Shown: positions 43,091-52,365 of the stretch, in pieces | How the letters are laid out: each line of letters starts with the position of its first letter | How positions within the stretch are numbered: position 1 is the stretch's first letter | The notes under the pieces: generated by a model | Told to the model about the DNA's origin: nothing | Seen by the model: only the letters and a program-made list of their open reading frames with translations | Databases searched by the model: none | Assembly (NCBI RefSeq): GCF_017876775.1 | Contig: NZ_JAGIOP010000002.1 | Location: 3,968,001-4,032,000, forward strand | Length of the DNA stretch: 64,000 bases | Direction of reading: 5' to 3' | Source of the DNA: Mycolicibacterium lutetiense | Lineage (GTDB): Bacteria; Actinomycetota; Actinomycetes; Mycobacteriales; Mycobacteriaceae | Position numbers and translations under genes: made by a program

Positions 43091-44005
43091 GTGGTCGTGA
43101 ACCTCAAGCTCTACGCACTGGCGGGCCTGCTGCTCGTCACCCCGCTGGCCGCCTGCGGCTCTGAAGCGACCCAGCCCGAATCGGCAGGCAACTGCGTGAC
43201 GACACCGGTGAACGTGGTCGTCAGCGTCGACCAGTGGGGCGACATCGTGTCTGCCCTGGGCGGTGACTGTGCCAAGGTGACCACCATAATCGCCGGGTCG
43301 TCGGTCGATCCGCACGACTTCGAGCCCTCGCCCGCCGACGCGGCGAAATTCCAAGGCGCCCAACTGGTTGTCGTCAACGGCGGGAACTACGACGCGTGGG
43401 CCAACAAACTGGCGATGAGCACCGCGCCGAATGCGGTCGTCGTCTCGGCCGTCGGCCAGTCCGACGAATCACGGGCCAACCCGCACGCCTGGTACAACCC
43501 CGCCGCGGTCAGCGGCATCGCCGACACCGTGACCGAGGAGCTCGGTCAAGCGGCTCCCGAGGCACGGGACTACTTCCTCCAGCGTCGCGCCGAGTTCGCC
43601 ACCGCGCTGCAGCCCTACCAACAGCTGATCGCCGACATCAAGACCAAGGCGCCCGGCAAGCGCTATGCCGCCACCGAAGTGCTGTTCGACGACATGGCGG
43701 CCGCGGTCGGCCTGGTCAATCAGACTCCTGCGGGCTTCCAGGCGGCCTCGTCCAACCACACCGACCCGTCACCGGCGGATCTGGACGCATTCCTGCGACT
43801 GCTCTCCGATCACGGTGTCGATGTGCTGATCTACAACACCCAGACCGAGGGCTCGGTGCCCAAGCAGATCCGGGCCGCCGCCGAGAGCGCCGGGATTCCG
43901 GTTGTCGATGTCACCGAAACGGTGGCGCCCGGAGTGGATTCGTTCGAGGCTTGGCAGGTGAACCAACTGACCGCGCTCGCCAAAGCGCTCGGAGTTCAGT
44001 CCTAG
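43091..44005 (+). CDS. znuA: Zinc ABC transporter substrate-binding lipoprotein
   Basis: 304 aa, cluster A-I/ZnuA-type. Lipobox LAACGS. Zinc ligands are expected in DPHDFEPSP (His), ANPHAWYNP (His), SSNHTDPSP (His) and YNTQTEGS-region acidic residue. The His-rich loop common in Gram-negative ZnuA is absent. GTG 43091 (GTG 43097 possible). A Zur box precedes it. Confidence 0.92.
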   Translation: MVVNLKLYALAGLLLVTPLAACGSEATQPESAGNCVTTPVNVVVSVDQWGDIVSALGGDCAKVTTIIAGSSVDPHDFEPSPADAAKFQGAQLVVVNGGNYDAWANKLAMSTAPNAVVVSAVGQSDESRANPHAWYNPAAVSGIADTVTEELGQAAPEARDYFLQRRAEFATALQPYQQLIADIKTKAPGKRYAATEVLFDDMAAAVGLVNQTPAGFQAASSNHTDPSPADLDAFLRLLSDHGVDVLIYNTQTEGSVPKQIRAAAESAGIPVVDVTETVAPGVDSFEAWQVNQLTALAKALGVQS

Positions 44006-44781
44006 TGTCAACGGACGCCCTGCCGCCCGCCCTCGTCTTCGACGACGTCAGCGCCGTGCGCGGGGGCCGGCTGATCTGGTCGGAGGGCACCTTCGAGATC
44101 CCGACCGGTGGCATCGTCGCGCTGATCGGTTCCAACGGATCGGGAAAATCCACGATGCTGCAGGTCGTGCTGGGCCTGTTGCCCGCGGCCTCGGGGTCGG
44201 TGCGGGTGCTCGGCGGCGAGCCGGGTGAACACAACGATCTGATCGGTTACGTCCCCCAGGACTACGCCGCAGGTGCGGGGGAGGCCATCCGGGCCCGCGG
44301 TGCGGTGACCCTCGGGCTCACCGGGCGGCGCTGGGGTTTCACCCGCACCTCGGCCGCCGACCGGGCCCGGGTCGACGAGGCCCTGGCCTGGGTCGAGGCC
44401 ACCGGGTTCGCGAACATGCGGCTGTCGGAGCTGTCCGGCGGTCAGCGCCAGCGCGTCGCCCTGGCGAATGCCCTTGTCGGACATCCGAAAATGCTGATTC
44501 TCGATGAGCCGTTGGCCGCACTCGACCTGCGCAACCAACACGAGATCGTGCAGTTGCTGGCCAGGCTCAACAAGGACCTGGGTGTGACGATTCTCGTTGT
44601 CGCGCATGACCTCAACCCACTGCTGAGCGTGCTCGACAGTGCGATCTACCTGCTCGACGGGCACGCACACCACGCCGCCATCGACGAGGTGGTGGACGCC
44701 GACCTGCTGACCCACCTCTACGGAACCCAGGTCCAGGTGGCGAACACCCCGATGGGGCAGATGTACATGAGGAGCGTGTGA
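44005..44781 (+). CDS. znuC: Zinc ABC transporter ATP-binding protein
   Basis: 258 aa. Walker A GSNGSGKST, signature LSGGQRQR, Walker B MLILDEPLAALD, His switch VVAHDLNPLL. The GTG shares one base with the znuA stop (TAGTG). It hydrolyses ATP for zinc import with ZnuB. Confidence 0.93.
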   Translation: MSTDALPPALVFDDVSAVRGGRLIWSEGTFEIPTGGIVALIGSNGSGKSTMLQVVLGLLPAASGSVRVLGGEPGEHNDLIGYVPQDYAAGAGEAIRARGAVTLGLTGRRWGFTRTSAADRARVDEALAWVEATGFANMRLSELSGGQRQRVALANALVGHPKMLILDEPLAALDLRNQHEIVQLLARLNKDLGVTILVVAHDLNPLLSVLDSAIYLLDGHAHHAAIDEVVDADLLTHLYGTQVQVANTPMGQMYMRSV

Positions 44782-45662
44782 TGTCGGCAGGTCTGGCTGC
44801 TGCTGGAACCTTCGCCCAAGGCAACCTGGCACTGGGCTACCAGCACAACTGGTGGCAGATCCTGACGTCGGTATTCATGCGCAACGCGTTGATCGGCGGC
44901 ACGTTGGTAGCGCTGGCCGCCGGCCTGATCGGCTACTTCGTCATCGTCCGCAACACCGCCTTCGCCGCGCACGCACTGGCCCACATCGGTCTGCCCGGCG
45001 CCACCGGCGCGGCGCTGCTGGGGCTTCCGGTCGGATTGGGGCTGGGAGCGTTCTGCGTCGGCGGGGCGCTGGTGATCGGGGCGCTGGGCAACCGGGCTCA
45101 TGACCGTGAGGTGGCCACCGGCACCATACTGGCGCTGGCTACCGGTTTCGGCCTGTTCTTCAACTCGCTGGCCACCAAGAATTCGTCCACGCTGACCAAT
45201 GTGTTGTTCGGGAACCTGCTGGCCATCACCCACCAGCAGTTGCTGATGTTCACCGCACTGCTGGTTGTGCTGGCCGCCACGGTCGTGTTCGTCTTCCGCC
45301 CACTGCTGTTCGCGTCGGTCAACGCGCAGGTGGCCGAGGCCAAAGGGGTGCCGGTCCGGGCGTTGTCGGTGCTGTTCATGGTCCTGTTGGGGATCGCGGT
45401 GACGATGGCCGTGCTGGCCGTGGGCACGCTGCTGCTGTTCGCGCTCGTCGTCACCCCGGCCGCGACGGCGATCATGGTGACGGCCCGGCCGATTCTCGCG
45501 ATGGCGATCTCAACCGGGATCAGCGTGGCGTCGGTGTGGGCCGGGCTGGCGGTGTCGGCAATCTTCAACATGCCGCCGAGCTTCTTGATCGTCACGATCG
45601 CCTGCGGAATCTGGTTGGCGGTGTGGACGGTTGACCGGGTGAGGAATTCGACCATCCACTAG
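44781..45662 (+). CDS. znuB: Zinc ABC transporter permease
   Basis: 293 aa ABC-3 family permease with about eight TM helices. VSTAF-like FVIVRNTAFAAHALAHIGLPG and GTLLLFALVVTPAATA are family segments. The ATG shares one base with the znuC stop; GTG 44778 is an alternative. A LacI-type regulator follows after 11 nt on the same strand. Confidence 0.92.
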   Translation: MSAGLAAAGTFAQGNLALGYQHNWWQILTSVFMRNALIGGTLVALAAGLIGYFVIVRNTAFAAHALAHIGLPGATGAALLGLPVGLGLGAFCVGGALVIGALGNRAHDREVATGTILALATGFGLFFNSLATKNSSTLTNVLFGNLLAITHQQLLMFTALLVVLAATVVFVFRPLLFASVNAQVAEAKGVPVRALSVLFMVLLGIAVTMAVLAVGTLLLFALVVTPAATAIMVTARPILAMAISTGISVASVWAGLAVSAIFNMPPSFLIVTIACGIWLAVWTVDRVRNSTIH

Positions 45663-45673
45663 CCTCAGAAAGC

Positions 45674-46774
45674 ATGCCGAGGAGTCCCCACCCGCCGCGG
45701 CGGGCCACCCTGGCTTCGTTGGCGGCCGACCTGAAGGTTTCGCGCACCACGATCTCCAACGCGTACAACCGTCCTGACCAGTTGTCCGCCGAGCTTCGCG
45801 ACCGCATCTTCGATGCGGCCAAGCGGTTGGGCTACGCCGGACCGGATCCGGTGGCCCGCTCCCTGCGTACCCGGCGGGCCGGCGCGGTGGGACTGATCAT
45901 CACCCAGCCGCTCAACTACTCGTTCAGTGATCCCGCCGCGCTGGATTTCGTTGCCGGACTTGCCGAATCCTGTGAGGCGGTGGGGCAGGGGCTGCTGTTG
46001 GTGGCCATCGGACCCAACCGCAGTTTCGAGGACGGTTCGGCGGCCGTGCTCGCCGCCGGTGTCGACGGATTCGTGGTGTATTCGGCCTCCGACGACGATC
46101 CGTATCTGTCGGTGGTGCGTCAGCGCCAGTTGCCCGTCGTGGTGGTCGATCAGCCGAAGGACGTTCCCGGGGTCTCGCGGGTCGGCATCGACGATCGCGG
46201 CGCGATGCGCCAACTGGCCGAGCACGTGCTGGAACTGGGTCATCAGGACATCGGCCTGCTGACCATGCGGCTGGGCCGGGACTGGACGCACGCCGGCACG
46301 AAACCCGCACTGGCAGATCCAGATCGGGTGCTGACCCCGCATTTCCATGTGCAGCGCGAGCGCATCCACGGTGTGTACGACGCGATGACGGCCGCCGGGC
46401 TGGCACCGGCGAGGCTGACGGTGGTGGAGAGCTACGACCACCTGCCGACCTCGGGTGGTGCCGCCGCTGAAGTGGCTTTGGAGGCAAATCCCCGCATCAC
46501 CGCCCTGATGTGTACCGCCGACGTGCTGGCCCTGTCGGCCATGGACTATCTGCGGTCACGTGGCATCTACGTGCCCGGGGAGATGACGGTGACCGGTTTC
46601 GACGGGGTGCCCGAAGCGTTGCGCCGCGGCCTGTCCACGGTCGTGCAGTCCAGTGTGACCAAGGGGCGCAGGGCCGGTGAGTTGCTGCACAATCCGCCGC
46701 GGGATGGGCTGCCGGTGATCGACGTACTGGAAACCGAGGTCGTGCGCGGCCGGACCTCGGGCCCGCCGGCCTAG
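45674..46774 (+). CDS. LacI-family transcriptional regulator (Rv3575c type)
   Basis: 366 aa. The N-terminal HTH and hinge read ASLAADLKVSRTTISNAYNR and LGYAGPDPVARSLRTRRAG; a periplasmic-binding-like effector domain follows (TALMCTADVLALSAMDYL, VTGFDGVPEAL). It probably senses a sugar. It is the Rv3575c position. It is 11 nt after znuB, so part of its transcription may come from the zinc operon. Its stop overlaps the convergent otsB stop. Confidence 0.9.
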   Translation: MPRSPHPPRRATLASLAADLKVSRTTISNAYNRPDQLSAELRDRIFDAAKRLGYAGPDPVARSLRTRRAGAVGLIITQPLNYSFSDPAALDFVAGLAESCEAVGQGLLLVAIGPNRSFEDGSAAVLAAGVDGFVVYSASDDDPYLSVVRQRQLPVVVVDQPKDVPGVSRVGIDDRGAMRQLAEHVLELGHQDIGLLTMRLGRDWTHAGTKPALADPDRVLTPHFHVQRERIHGVYDAMTAAGLAPARLTVVESYDHLPTSGGAAAEVALEANPRITALMCTADVLALSAMDYLRSRGIYVPGEMTVTGFDGVPEALRRGLSTVVQSSVTKGRRAGELLHNPPRDGLPVIDVLETEVVRGRTSGPPA

Positions 46775-47520
46775 TTCGCCGTGCGCACCTGCAGCAGGTA
46801 TTTCAGTGCGGCCGCAACATCTTCGGGCTCGTCCACCCGGTAACCGGCCAGGGTCTGGCCGGGCCCGACCTTGACGCCGACGTCGCCGTCGCGCAACCGG
46901 CGGAACGCCTTCTCGTCGGTGACGTCGTCGCCGAAATAGATCACCGCGGACGCCTCGTGCTCGTCGCGCAGGATGTCGATCGCCTCGCCCTTGTCGGTGG
47001 TGATCACGGCGAATTCGAGGACGGCCTTGCCCTCGGTCAGCTCCGCATTCCAGGTCTGCGACGCCGCACGCGCCTGTGCCAGCGCGGAGTCGGCGTCGGC
47101 AGGTTCGGCGTTGCGGACGTGCAGGGCCACGCTTGCCGGTTTGAATTCGACGGTCACCCCGGGCCGGGCACCGGCGATCGCGGTGAGCTCGGCGGCGATC
47201 TGATCGAGCAGGGCGCGATCGATGGGGTGGGCGAATCCGGAGTCGAACTCGGCGCCGTGGCTGCCGACGAGGTGCACGGCCGTCGGCATGCCCGACAGAT
47301 CCCGCAGCACGTCGAGTGCCCGCCCCGAGATCAGGGCGGTCGCGGTGCCGGGACACTTAGAGAGCTGGGTCAGTGCTTCAACCCCGTCGCGCAGTGGGCG
47401 CGCGTCGGCCGGGTTGTTCACGATCGGGGCGAGGGTGCCGTCGAAATCGGAGGTGATCAGCAGCCTGGGTATGCGTGCGGCCCGGGCCAGTGCGTCCTGG
47501 AGTTCGACGGGAAGGGTCAC
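46771..47520 (-). CDS. otsB: Trehalose-6-phosphate phosphatase
   Basis: 249 aa HAD-fold enzyme. ITSDFDGTLAPI is HAD motif I (DxDGT), ALISGRAL motif II and YFGDDVTDEKAF motif IV; GSHGAEF is OtsB-typical. It makes trehalose from trehalose-6-phosphate. The length is that of the bacterial single-domain OtsB, shorter than mycobacterial OtsB2. GTG 47520 lies 3 nt after the kstR stop, so the two genes are probably cotranscribed. Confidence 0.92.
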   Translation of the reverse strand: MTLPVELQDALARAARIPRLLITSDFDGTLAPIVNNPADARPLRDGVEALTQLSKCPGTATALISGRALDVLRDLSGMPTAVHLVGSHGAEFDSGFAHPIDRALLDQIAAELTAIAGARPGVTVEFKPASVALHVRNAEPADADSALAQARAASQTWNAELTEGKAVLEFAVITTDKGEAIDILRDEHEASAVIYFGDDVTDEKAFRRLRDGDVGVKVGPGQTLAGYRVDEPEDVAAALKYLLQVRTAN

Positions 47521-47523
47521 CCG

Positions 47524-48201
47524 TCAGATCTTAGGTTTGTCCTCGGCGCCGATCAGCAGCCGCACGGCCAGGTCCAGTCGCTTGCTGACGTCGGTGGCCG
47601 AGGCCCGCCGGGTCAGCCAGGCCAGCAGGTTCGACAGCCACACGTCCGAGATGACCCGGGCGATGTGGTACTGGTCCTCGGTCGGCTCGCCGTCGCTCAT
47701 CGCGCGGGCGAACATCGAGTCCATCAGCTTGCCGACGTGGTCGACCTCGCCCGCGGCAGAGGCGTCGGCGAAGACGAAGGCCCGCGTCATGGCCTCGGTG
47801 AGCAGGGGATTGCGCTGCATGGCCCGGTTCAGCTTGCCGACCATGAAGCTCAGCCGCTGGTAGGGGGTCCCGCCGGCGAGGGCGGCCCGGTCGGTCTTGG
47901 CGTCGATGCGTTCGAACTCGCGGCCGAGGGCGGACACCAGTAGGTGGACCTTGGACGGAAAGTAGCGGTAGAGCGTGCCAACGGCGACATCGGCCCGTTC
48001 GGCCACGGCCCGCATCTGGACGGCTTCGTAGCCGCCCTTGGAGGCGATGGCCAGGGTGGCGTCCAGGATGCGCTTGCGGCGCTCCCGCTGAGCTTCTGAA
48101 CCGAGTTCGGATTCGGCGAGGACTGCCACGTTCAGGACCTCACGCGGTCGGGTGTCCGAGCCGGATGATTCGCTGCCTGCCTGCTGTGGTGCGCTGGACA
48201 T
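47524..48201 (-). CDS. kstR: KstR, TetR-type repressor of cholesterol catabolism
   Basis: 225 aa. HTH region ATLAIASKGGYEAVQMRAVA and ADVAVGTLYRYFPSKVHLL; a ligand domain follows. In mycobacteria KstR binds 3-oxo-cholestenoyl-type CoA thioesters and represses the cholesterol regulon. ATG 48201 is preferred (MSSAPQQAGSE); longer readings run into the promoter. A perfect operator lies 144 bp upstream, shared with divergent fadE34. Confidence 0.95.
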   Translation of the reverse strand: MSSAPQQAGSESSGSDTRPREVLNVAVLAESELGSEAQRERRKRILDATLAIASKGGYEAVQMRAVAERADVAVGTLYRYFPSKVHLLVSALGREFERIDAKTDRAALAGGTPYQRLSFMVGKLNRAMQRNPLLTEAMTRAFVFADASAAGEVDHVGKLMDSMFARAMSDGEPTEDQYHIARVISDVWLSNLLAWLTRRASATDVSKRLDLAVRLLIGAEDKPKI

Positions 48202-48344
48202 GCTGTCTGCGGCCCCCTCTCGTCGCGTACCTCGTAAAAAACGATACGCACGGCGATCTCCTTCTACGCACCTCCGCGCCGTCAAACACACGGACGTGTC
48301 CTGCTGTTATGCGGGTCGACTTGACGGTCGAACACTGTCACCAT

Positions 48345-48358
48345 TAGAACACGTTCTA
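48345..48358. promoter_or_regulatory. KstR operator
   Basis: TAGAACACGTTCTA is a perfect 14-bp palindrome matching TnnAACnnGTTnnA. It lies between kstR and fadE34, 45 bp before the fadE34 ATG, so it fits repression of fadE34 and autoregulation of kstR. Confidence 0.92.
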
Positions 48359-48402
48359 GTGGGAAGCACGGACTTCTCGCGTGAGGGGCTAGGAGGTCCA
48401 CC

Positions 48403-50544
48403 ATGGCCGGCGCATCTGCCACCATCACCGACGAGCAGTTTGCCGCCCGCGACCTGGTAAGGAGCTGGGCTGCCGCAACCGACACCGCCACGGCGGTCCG
48501 ATCCGGTGAAGATGATGCCGATGCCTGGCGCAGGCCGTTTCAGGGTCTCGCCGAACTAGGGATCTTCAGCGTTGCTGTACCCGAGGAGAAGGGTGGGGCC
48601 GGCGGCACGGTCGAGGACCTCTGCGCGATGGTCGACGAGGCCGCCGCCGCGCTGGTGCCCGGTCCGGTAGCCACCACGGCGCTGGCCACCCTGATCGTCA
48701 CCGATGAGGCCGTGCTGGAGGCACTGGTGTCGGGCGAGCGCACTGCAGGCGCGGCGCTGAGCGCCGACCTGACGCTGTCCGGCGGCCCCGAATCCGGCAC
48801 GGTGTCGGGCACCGCCGAGTACGTCCGGGGCGCGGATGCGGCCGGCGTGCTGTTGCTGCCTGCCGGGGATCGCGTGGTGCTGGTCGACGCGAGTGCCGCA
48901 GGCGTGAGCATCGAACTGCTCACCGCCACCGATTTCTCGCTGCCGCTGGCCCGGGTCGTGCTCGATTCCACGCCCGCACAGGTGCTCGAGGTCTCGCCGC
49001 AGCGGTTCGCCGACATCACCGCGGCCGTGCTGGCCGCCGAGGCCGCCGGGCTGGCCCGCTGGACCCTGCAGACCGCCACCGAGTACGCCAAGGTGCGCGA
49101 GCAGTTCGGTAAGCCGATCGGTTCCTTCCAGGCCGTCAAGCACATGTGTGCCGAGATGCTGCTGCGCTCGGAGCAGATCTCGGTGTCGGCGGCCGATGCG
49201 GCGCGTGCGGTGTCGGAGTCCGATGATTCCCAGCTGTCGATCGCTGCCGCGGTGGCGGCCGCCGCAGGCATAGACGCGGCCGAGGCCAACGCCAAGGACT
49301 GCATCCAGGTGCTCGGTGGTATCGGTATCACCTGGGAACACGAGGCGCATCTGTATCTGCGTCGCGCGTACGGGATTTCGCATGCCCTAGGTGGGCGGCG
49401 TCGGTGGATCCGCCGGGTCTCCGCACTGACCCAGCAGGGTGTGCGTCGCGAACTTCGGATCGATCTGGAGTCGGTGGCCGAGCTGCGCCCGGAGATCAGT
49501 GCCGCGGTGGCCGAGGTGGCCGCGCTGGCGGTGGAAAAGCGGCAGGTGGCCCTCGCCGAGTCCGGTCTGTTGGCCCCGCACTGGCCACGTCCCTACGGTC
49601 GCAACGCAACTCCCGCCGAGCAGCTGCTGATCGATCAGGAGCTCGCCGCGGCCGAGGTGGTGCGCCCGGATCTGGTGATCGGGTGGTGGGCCGTGCCGAC
49701 CATCCTGGACCACGGCAGCGCCGCACAGATCGACCAGTTCGTGCCGGGCACCCTGCGCGGTGACCTGGCCTGGTGCCAGCTGTTCTCCGAGCCGGGGGCC
49801 GGGTCCGACCTGGCTGCCCTGCGCATGAAAGCTGTTCGCGCCGAAGGCCCGAACGGTGAGCCCGGCTGGAAGCTGACCGGACAGAAGGTGTGGACCTCGG
49901 CGGCGCAGAAGGCGCACTGGGGTGTGTGCCTGGCGCGCACCGACCCCGACGCCCCGAAACACAAGGGCATCACCTACTTCCTGATCGATATGAAGACACC
50001 GGGCATCGACATTCGCCCGCTGCGCGAGATCACCGGTGACGAGCTGTTCAACGAGGTGTTCTTCGACGACGTGTTCGTGCCCGACGAGATGGTGGTGGGC
50101 ACCGTCAACGACGGCTGGCGGCTGGCCCGCACCACGCTGGCCAACGAGCGGGTGGCGATGGCAGGCGGGACGGCGCTGGGCAATCCGATGGAGGAGTTGC
50201 TGCGGTCCCTCGGCGCGCAGCCGGATGTGGACCCGGCCGATCTGGACCGCCTCGGTGGGTTGATCCTGACCGCTCAGGTGGGCTCACTGCTGGACCAGCG
50301 GATCGCGCAGTTGGCAGTCAGCGGCCAGGACACCGGCGCCCAGGCCAGCGCGCGCAAGCTGATCGGCGTGCGTTATCGCCAGACTCTGTCGGAGTTCCGG
50401 CTGGAACTGTCCGACGGCGGGGGTGCGGTGCGCAACCGCGAGGTGCACGACTTCCTCAACACCCGCTGCCTGACGATTGCCGGCGGCACCGAGCAGATCC
50501 TGCTGACCGTCGCCGGTGAGCGCTTGCTCGGCCTGCCGCGGTAA
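48403..50544 (+). CDS. fadE34: Acyl-CoA dehydrogenase FadE34 (two fused ACAD domains)
   Basis: 713 aa, about twice a normal acyl-CoA dehydrogenase. The N-terminal half (about 1-330, with AEYAKVREQFGKPIGSFQ-type helix and VLGGIGITWEHEAHLYLRRA) and the C-terminal half (about 340-713, with AWCQLFSEPGAGSDLAAL and LTIAGGTEQILL) each resemble one ACAD subunit. It is the Rv3573c homologue, which dehydrogenates a C22/C24 steroid side-chain CoA ester. ATG follows AGGAGG. A KstR operator is upstream. Confidence 0.93.
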   Translation: MAGASATITDEQFAARDLVRSWAAATDTATAVRSGEDDADAWRRPFQGLAELGIFSVAVPEEKGGAGGTVEDLCAMVDEAAAALVPGPVATTALATLIVTDEAVLEALVSGERTAGAALSADLTLSGGPESGTVSGTAEYVRGADAAGVLLLPAGDRVVLVDASAAGVSIELLTATDFSLPLARVVLDSTPAQVLEVSPQRFADITAAVLAAEAAGLARWTLQTATEYAKVREQFGKPIGSFQAVKHMCAEMLLRSEQISVSAADAARAVSESDDSQLSIAAAVAAAAGIDAAEANAKDCIQVLGGIGITWEHEAHLYLRRAYGISHALGGRRRWIRRVSALTQQGVRRELRIDLESVAELRPEISAAVAEVAALAVEKRQVALAESGLLAPHWPRPYGRNATPAEQLLIDQELAAAEVVRPDLVIGWWAVPTILDHGSAAQIDQFVPGTLRGDLAWCQLFSEPGAGSDLAALRMKAVRAEGPNGEPGWKLTGQKVWTSAAQKAHWGVCLARTDPDAPKHKGITYFLIDMKTPGIDIRPLREITGDELFNEVFFDDVFVPDEMVVGTVNDGWRLARTTLANERVAMAGGTALGNPMEELLRSLGAQPDVDPADLDRLGGLILTAQVGSLLDQRIAQLAVSGQDTGAQASARKLIGVRYRQTLSEFRLELSDGGGAVRNREVHDFLNTRCLTIAGGTEQILLTVAGERLLGLPR

Positions 50545-50554
50545 GACTTTTCCC

Positions 50555-50616
50555 GGCGAGCAGACGCGAAAGTACCCGTGAATTGTCATTTTCGGGTACC
50601 TACGCGTCTGCTCGCC
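50555..50616. repeat. Long inverted repeat / bidirectional hairpin
   Basis: Outer arms GGCGAGCAGACGCG and CGCGTCTGCTCGCC pair perfectly over 14 bp; inner arms GTACCCG and CGGGTAC pair over 7 more, with a few mismatches between, around an AT-rich centre. It lies between two convergent genes and likely terminates both. The same outer GCGAGCAGAC begins the hairpin at 62226. Confidence 0.85.
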
Positions 50617-50620
50617 AGAG

Positions 50621-51238
50621 CTAGTGACCCCGTAGGTAGCCCGCCAGCATCGTGACGATGCTGTCCTCGAGCTGCTCGGATTCGGCGGGCTTCTCGCAGG
50701 CCAGCAGTCGGTGGGTCAGCGACTCGACGGTCGCGACCACCATGCGTGCCGCGAATGCGGTGTCGGCAACCGTCACGTCGGAATGGCTGTCCAGCAAGGC
50801 CTTTGCCGCGCTCACGGCATCTTCCTCGGTGCGGTGTAACCGGTTCAGCAGGGCTGGTGAGCGCGGAGCTTCCTCGAACAGCACGCGGTGCAGACGGGTG
50901 TCGTCGCGGTGGTTGTCGATGCTCGCCCGGACGAACAGGCGGAGCAGGTCTTCGAGTGACTCGGGCAGCCCTCCGGCCGTGCGCTCGCGCAGTAGTGCCG
51001 CCCCGGCGTCGACATGGGCGTCGGTGAGCGCCGAGAGGATCGCGTCCTTGTTCGGGAAGTACTGGTACAGCGAGCCGATCGACAGATCCGCTGCTTCGGC
51101 GATGCGGTTGGTGGTGCCCGCCGTGTACCCGTACTCGGCGAAAATGCGAGCCGCCGCGTCGAGGATGGCCTGTCGAGTCTCCACGGCGCGTTGCTGTCTG
51201 GGCTGCTTACGGGGACGAAACCGGTCGGTCGGGGTCAT
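50621..51238 (-). CDS. TetR-family transcriptional regulator
   Basis: 205 aa. HTH: ARIFAEYGYTAGTTNRIAEA and DLSIGSLYQYFPNKDAIL. The C-terminal ligand domain is unassigned. Divergent from the SRPBCC protein at 51299, the likeliest target. No clear operator palindrome was found in the 60-nt gap. Confidence 0.88.
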   Translation of the reverse strand: MTPTDRFRPRKQPRQQRAVETRQAILDAAARIFAEYGYTAGTTNRIAEAADLSIGSLYQYFPNKDAILSALTDAHVDAGAALLRERTAGGLPESLEDLLRLFVRASIDNHRDDTRLHRVLFEEAPRSPALLNRLHRTEEDAVSAAKALLDSHSDVTVADTAFAARMVVATVESLTHRLLACEKPAESEQLEDSIVTMLAGYLRGH

Positions 51239-51298
51239 CGTCGCCTCCGCACGAAAAGCGAGTAGTCAGGCGCCGCGCGGCTCTCGAAAATTGGTGAC

Positions 51299-51760
51299 AT
51301 GCAGCGCATCCATGTTGAGACGATTCTGCCCGCCGACACCGAACGAGTGTGGCAGGCCATGCAACAGGTCCCGACGTTTCTCTACGTCTGCCGCGGCCTG
51401 TTCGGCGTGCCCGCTCTGGCCGGACGCACCGAACCGTTCCGGGTTGGGGACCGGGGTGCTGGTTGGCTGTTCGCCTTCCACGTGATCCCGGCCTACCGGC
51501 ACACCATCGAGGTTCGCGATGTCGACGACACCACCCGCACGATCCGCACCCACGAATACGGCGGGGTGCTGCGGACCTGGGATCACACCCTGCACGTCGA
51601 ACCGGTCGACGATCGGTCGTGCCGGTACAGCGACACCGTCGAGATCGACGCCGGCCGGCTCACGCCCGTGGTGGTGGCGCTGGCCCGCGGGATCTACGCC
51701 TACCGGCACCGCCGGTGGCGCAGACTCGTGGACAAGCACATGTCAGAGCAGGGCGCGTGA
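51299..51760 (+). CDS. SRPBCC-type ligand-binding protein
   Basis: 153 aa. The N-terminus MQRIHVETILPADTERVWQAM is the START/SRPBCC (polyketide cyclase-like) entry strand and helix; the rest is a helix-grip pattern with IPAYRHTIEVRDVDD and a basic C-terminus RHRRWRRLVDKH. It may bind a hydrophobic molecule, but its role is unknown. Divergent from a TetR regulator. Confidence 0.72.
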   Translation: MQRIHVETILPADTERVWQAMQQVPTFLYVCRGLFGVPALAGRTEPFRVGDRGAGWLFAFHVIPAYRHTIEVRDVDDTTRTIRTHEYGGVLRTWDHTLHVEPVDDRSCRYSDTVEIDAGRLTPVVVALARGIYAYRHRRWRRLVDKHMSEQGA

Positions 51761-51767
51761 GCGCCGG

Positions 51768-52349
51768 TCAGAATCCCGTCTGCGCGCAGGCCGGGGGAGT
51801 GGCGAGGTTCACTCCGCCCCAGACCACGTGGATGTCCGAGCAGATGATGAAGCTGTCCGCGGTGTTCGGCTGTCCGGTCTGCCACTTGGTGGGTGTCGAT
51901 ACGCCCTCGATGCTGAAGCGTTCGATCGGCCCGCCACCGAAGTAGGTCGCCGAGATCTCGACCTTGTTGACCGACCGGTACAACTTCGACAGCACGTTGT
52001 CGTGGTTGGAGCCCTTGATCTCCCGCGGCATCCCGGCCGGCGCGCTGTAGGACGCTTCCTGCCAGGTGTCCTTGTTGGAGCTGCGCAGGGTGATGGTCTG
52101 ACGTGCCCACGCATCACCGGGGAATCCGATGGGACCGTCCGGCGTCAGCAGGTTGGCCGATGTGTTGAACGTGCACTGCGTACCCGCGCAGTTCGCGCTG
52201 ACGTGCATCTCGATCGTGCCCTGGGGGCTCGGGATCGAGCTGACGGCCGAGTTGGCGGCGGCCGAGGCCGACGCGGGGAACGCCAGCGCAGCCGCGGTCA
52301 GCACCGCTGCCGTGCTCGCTGCGGAAAGCCTATTGATCGTCATCGTCAA
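51768..52349 (-). CDS. Secreted protein of unknown function (Rv3572 type)
   Basis: 193 aa. A Sec signal peptide of about 30 residues (AALAFPASASAAANS, AxA cleavage) precedes a soluble domain with four Cys (SANCAGTQC, FIICSD, PPACAQ) that may form two disulfides. It is the conserved gene downstream of kshB (16 nt gap) and may share its KstR-controlled transcript. No enzymatic motif seen. ATG 52349 or 52343. Confidence 0.8.
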   Translation of the reverse strand: MTMTINRLSAASTAAVLTAAALAFPASASAAANSAVSSIPSPQGTIEMHVSANCAGTQCTFNTSANLLTPDGPIGFPGDAWARQTITLRSSNKDTWQEASYSAPAGMPREIKGSNHDNVLSKLYRSVNKVEISATYFGGGPIERFSIEGVSTPTKWQTGQPNTADSFIICSDIHVVWGGVNLATPPACAQTGF

Positions 52350-52365
52350 GAAAGGTATCCGCTCG

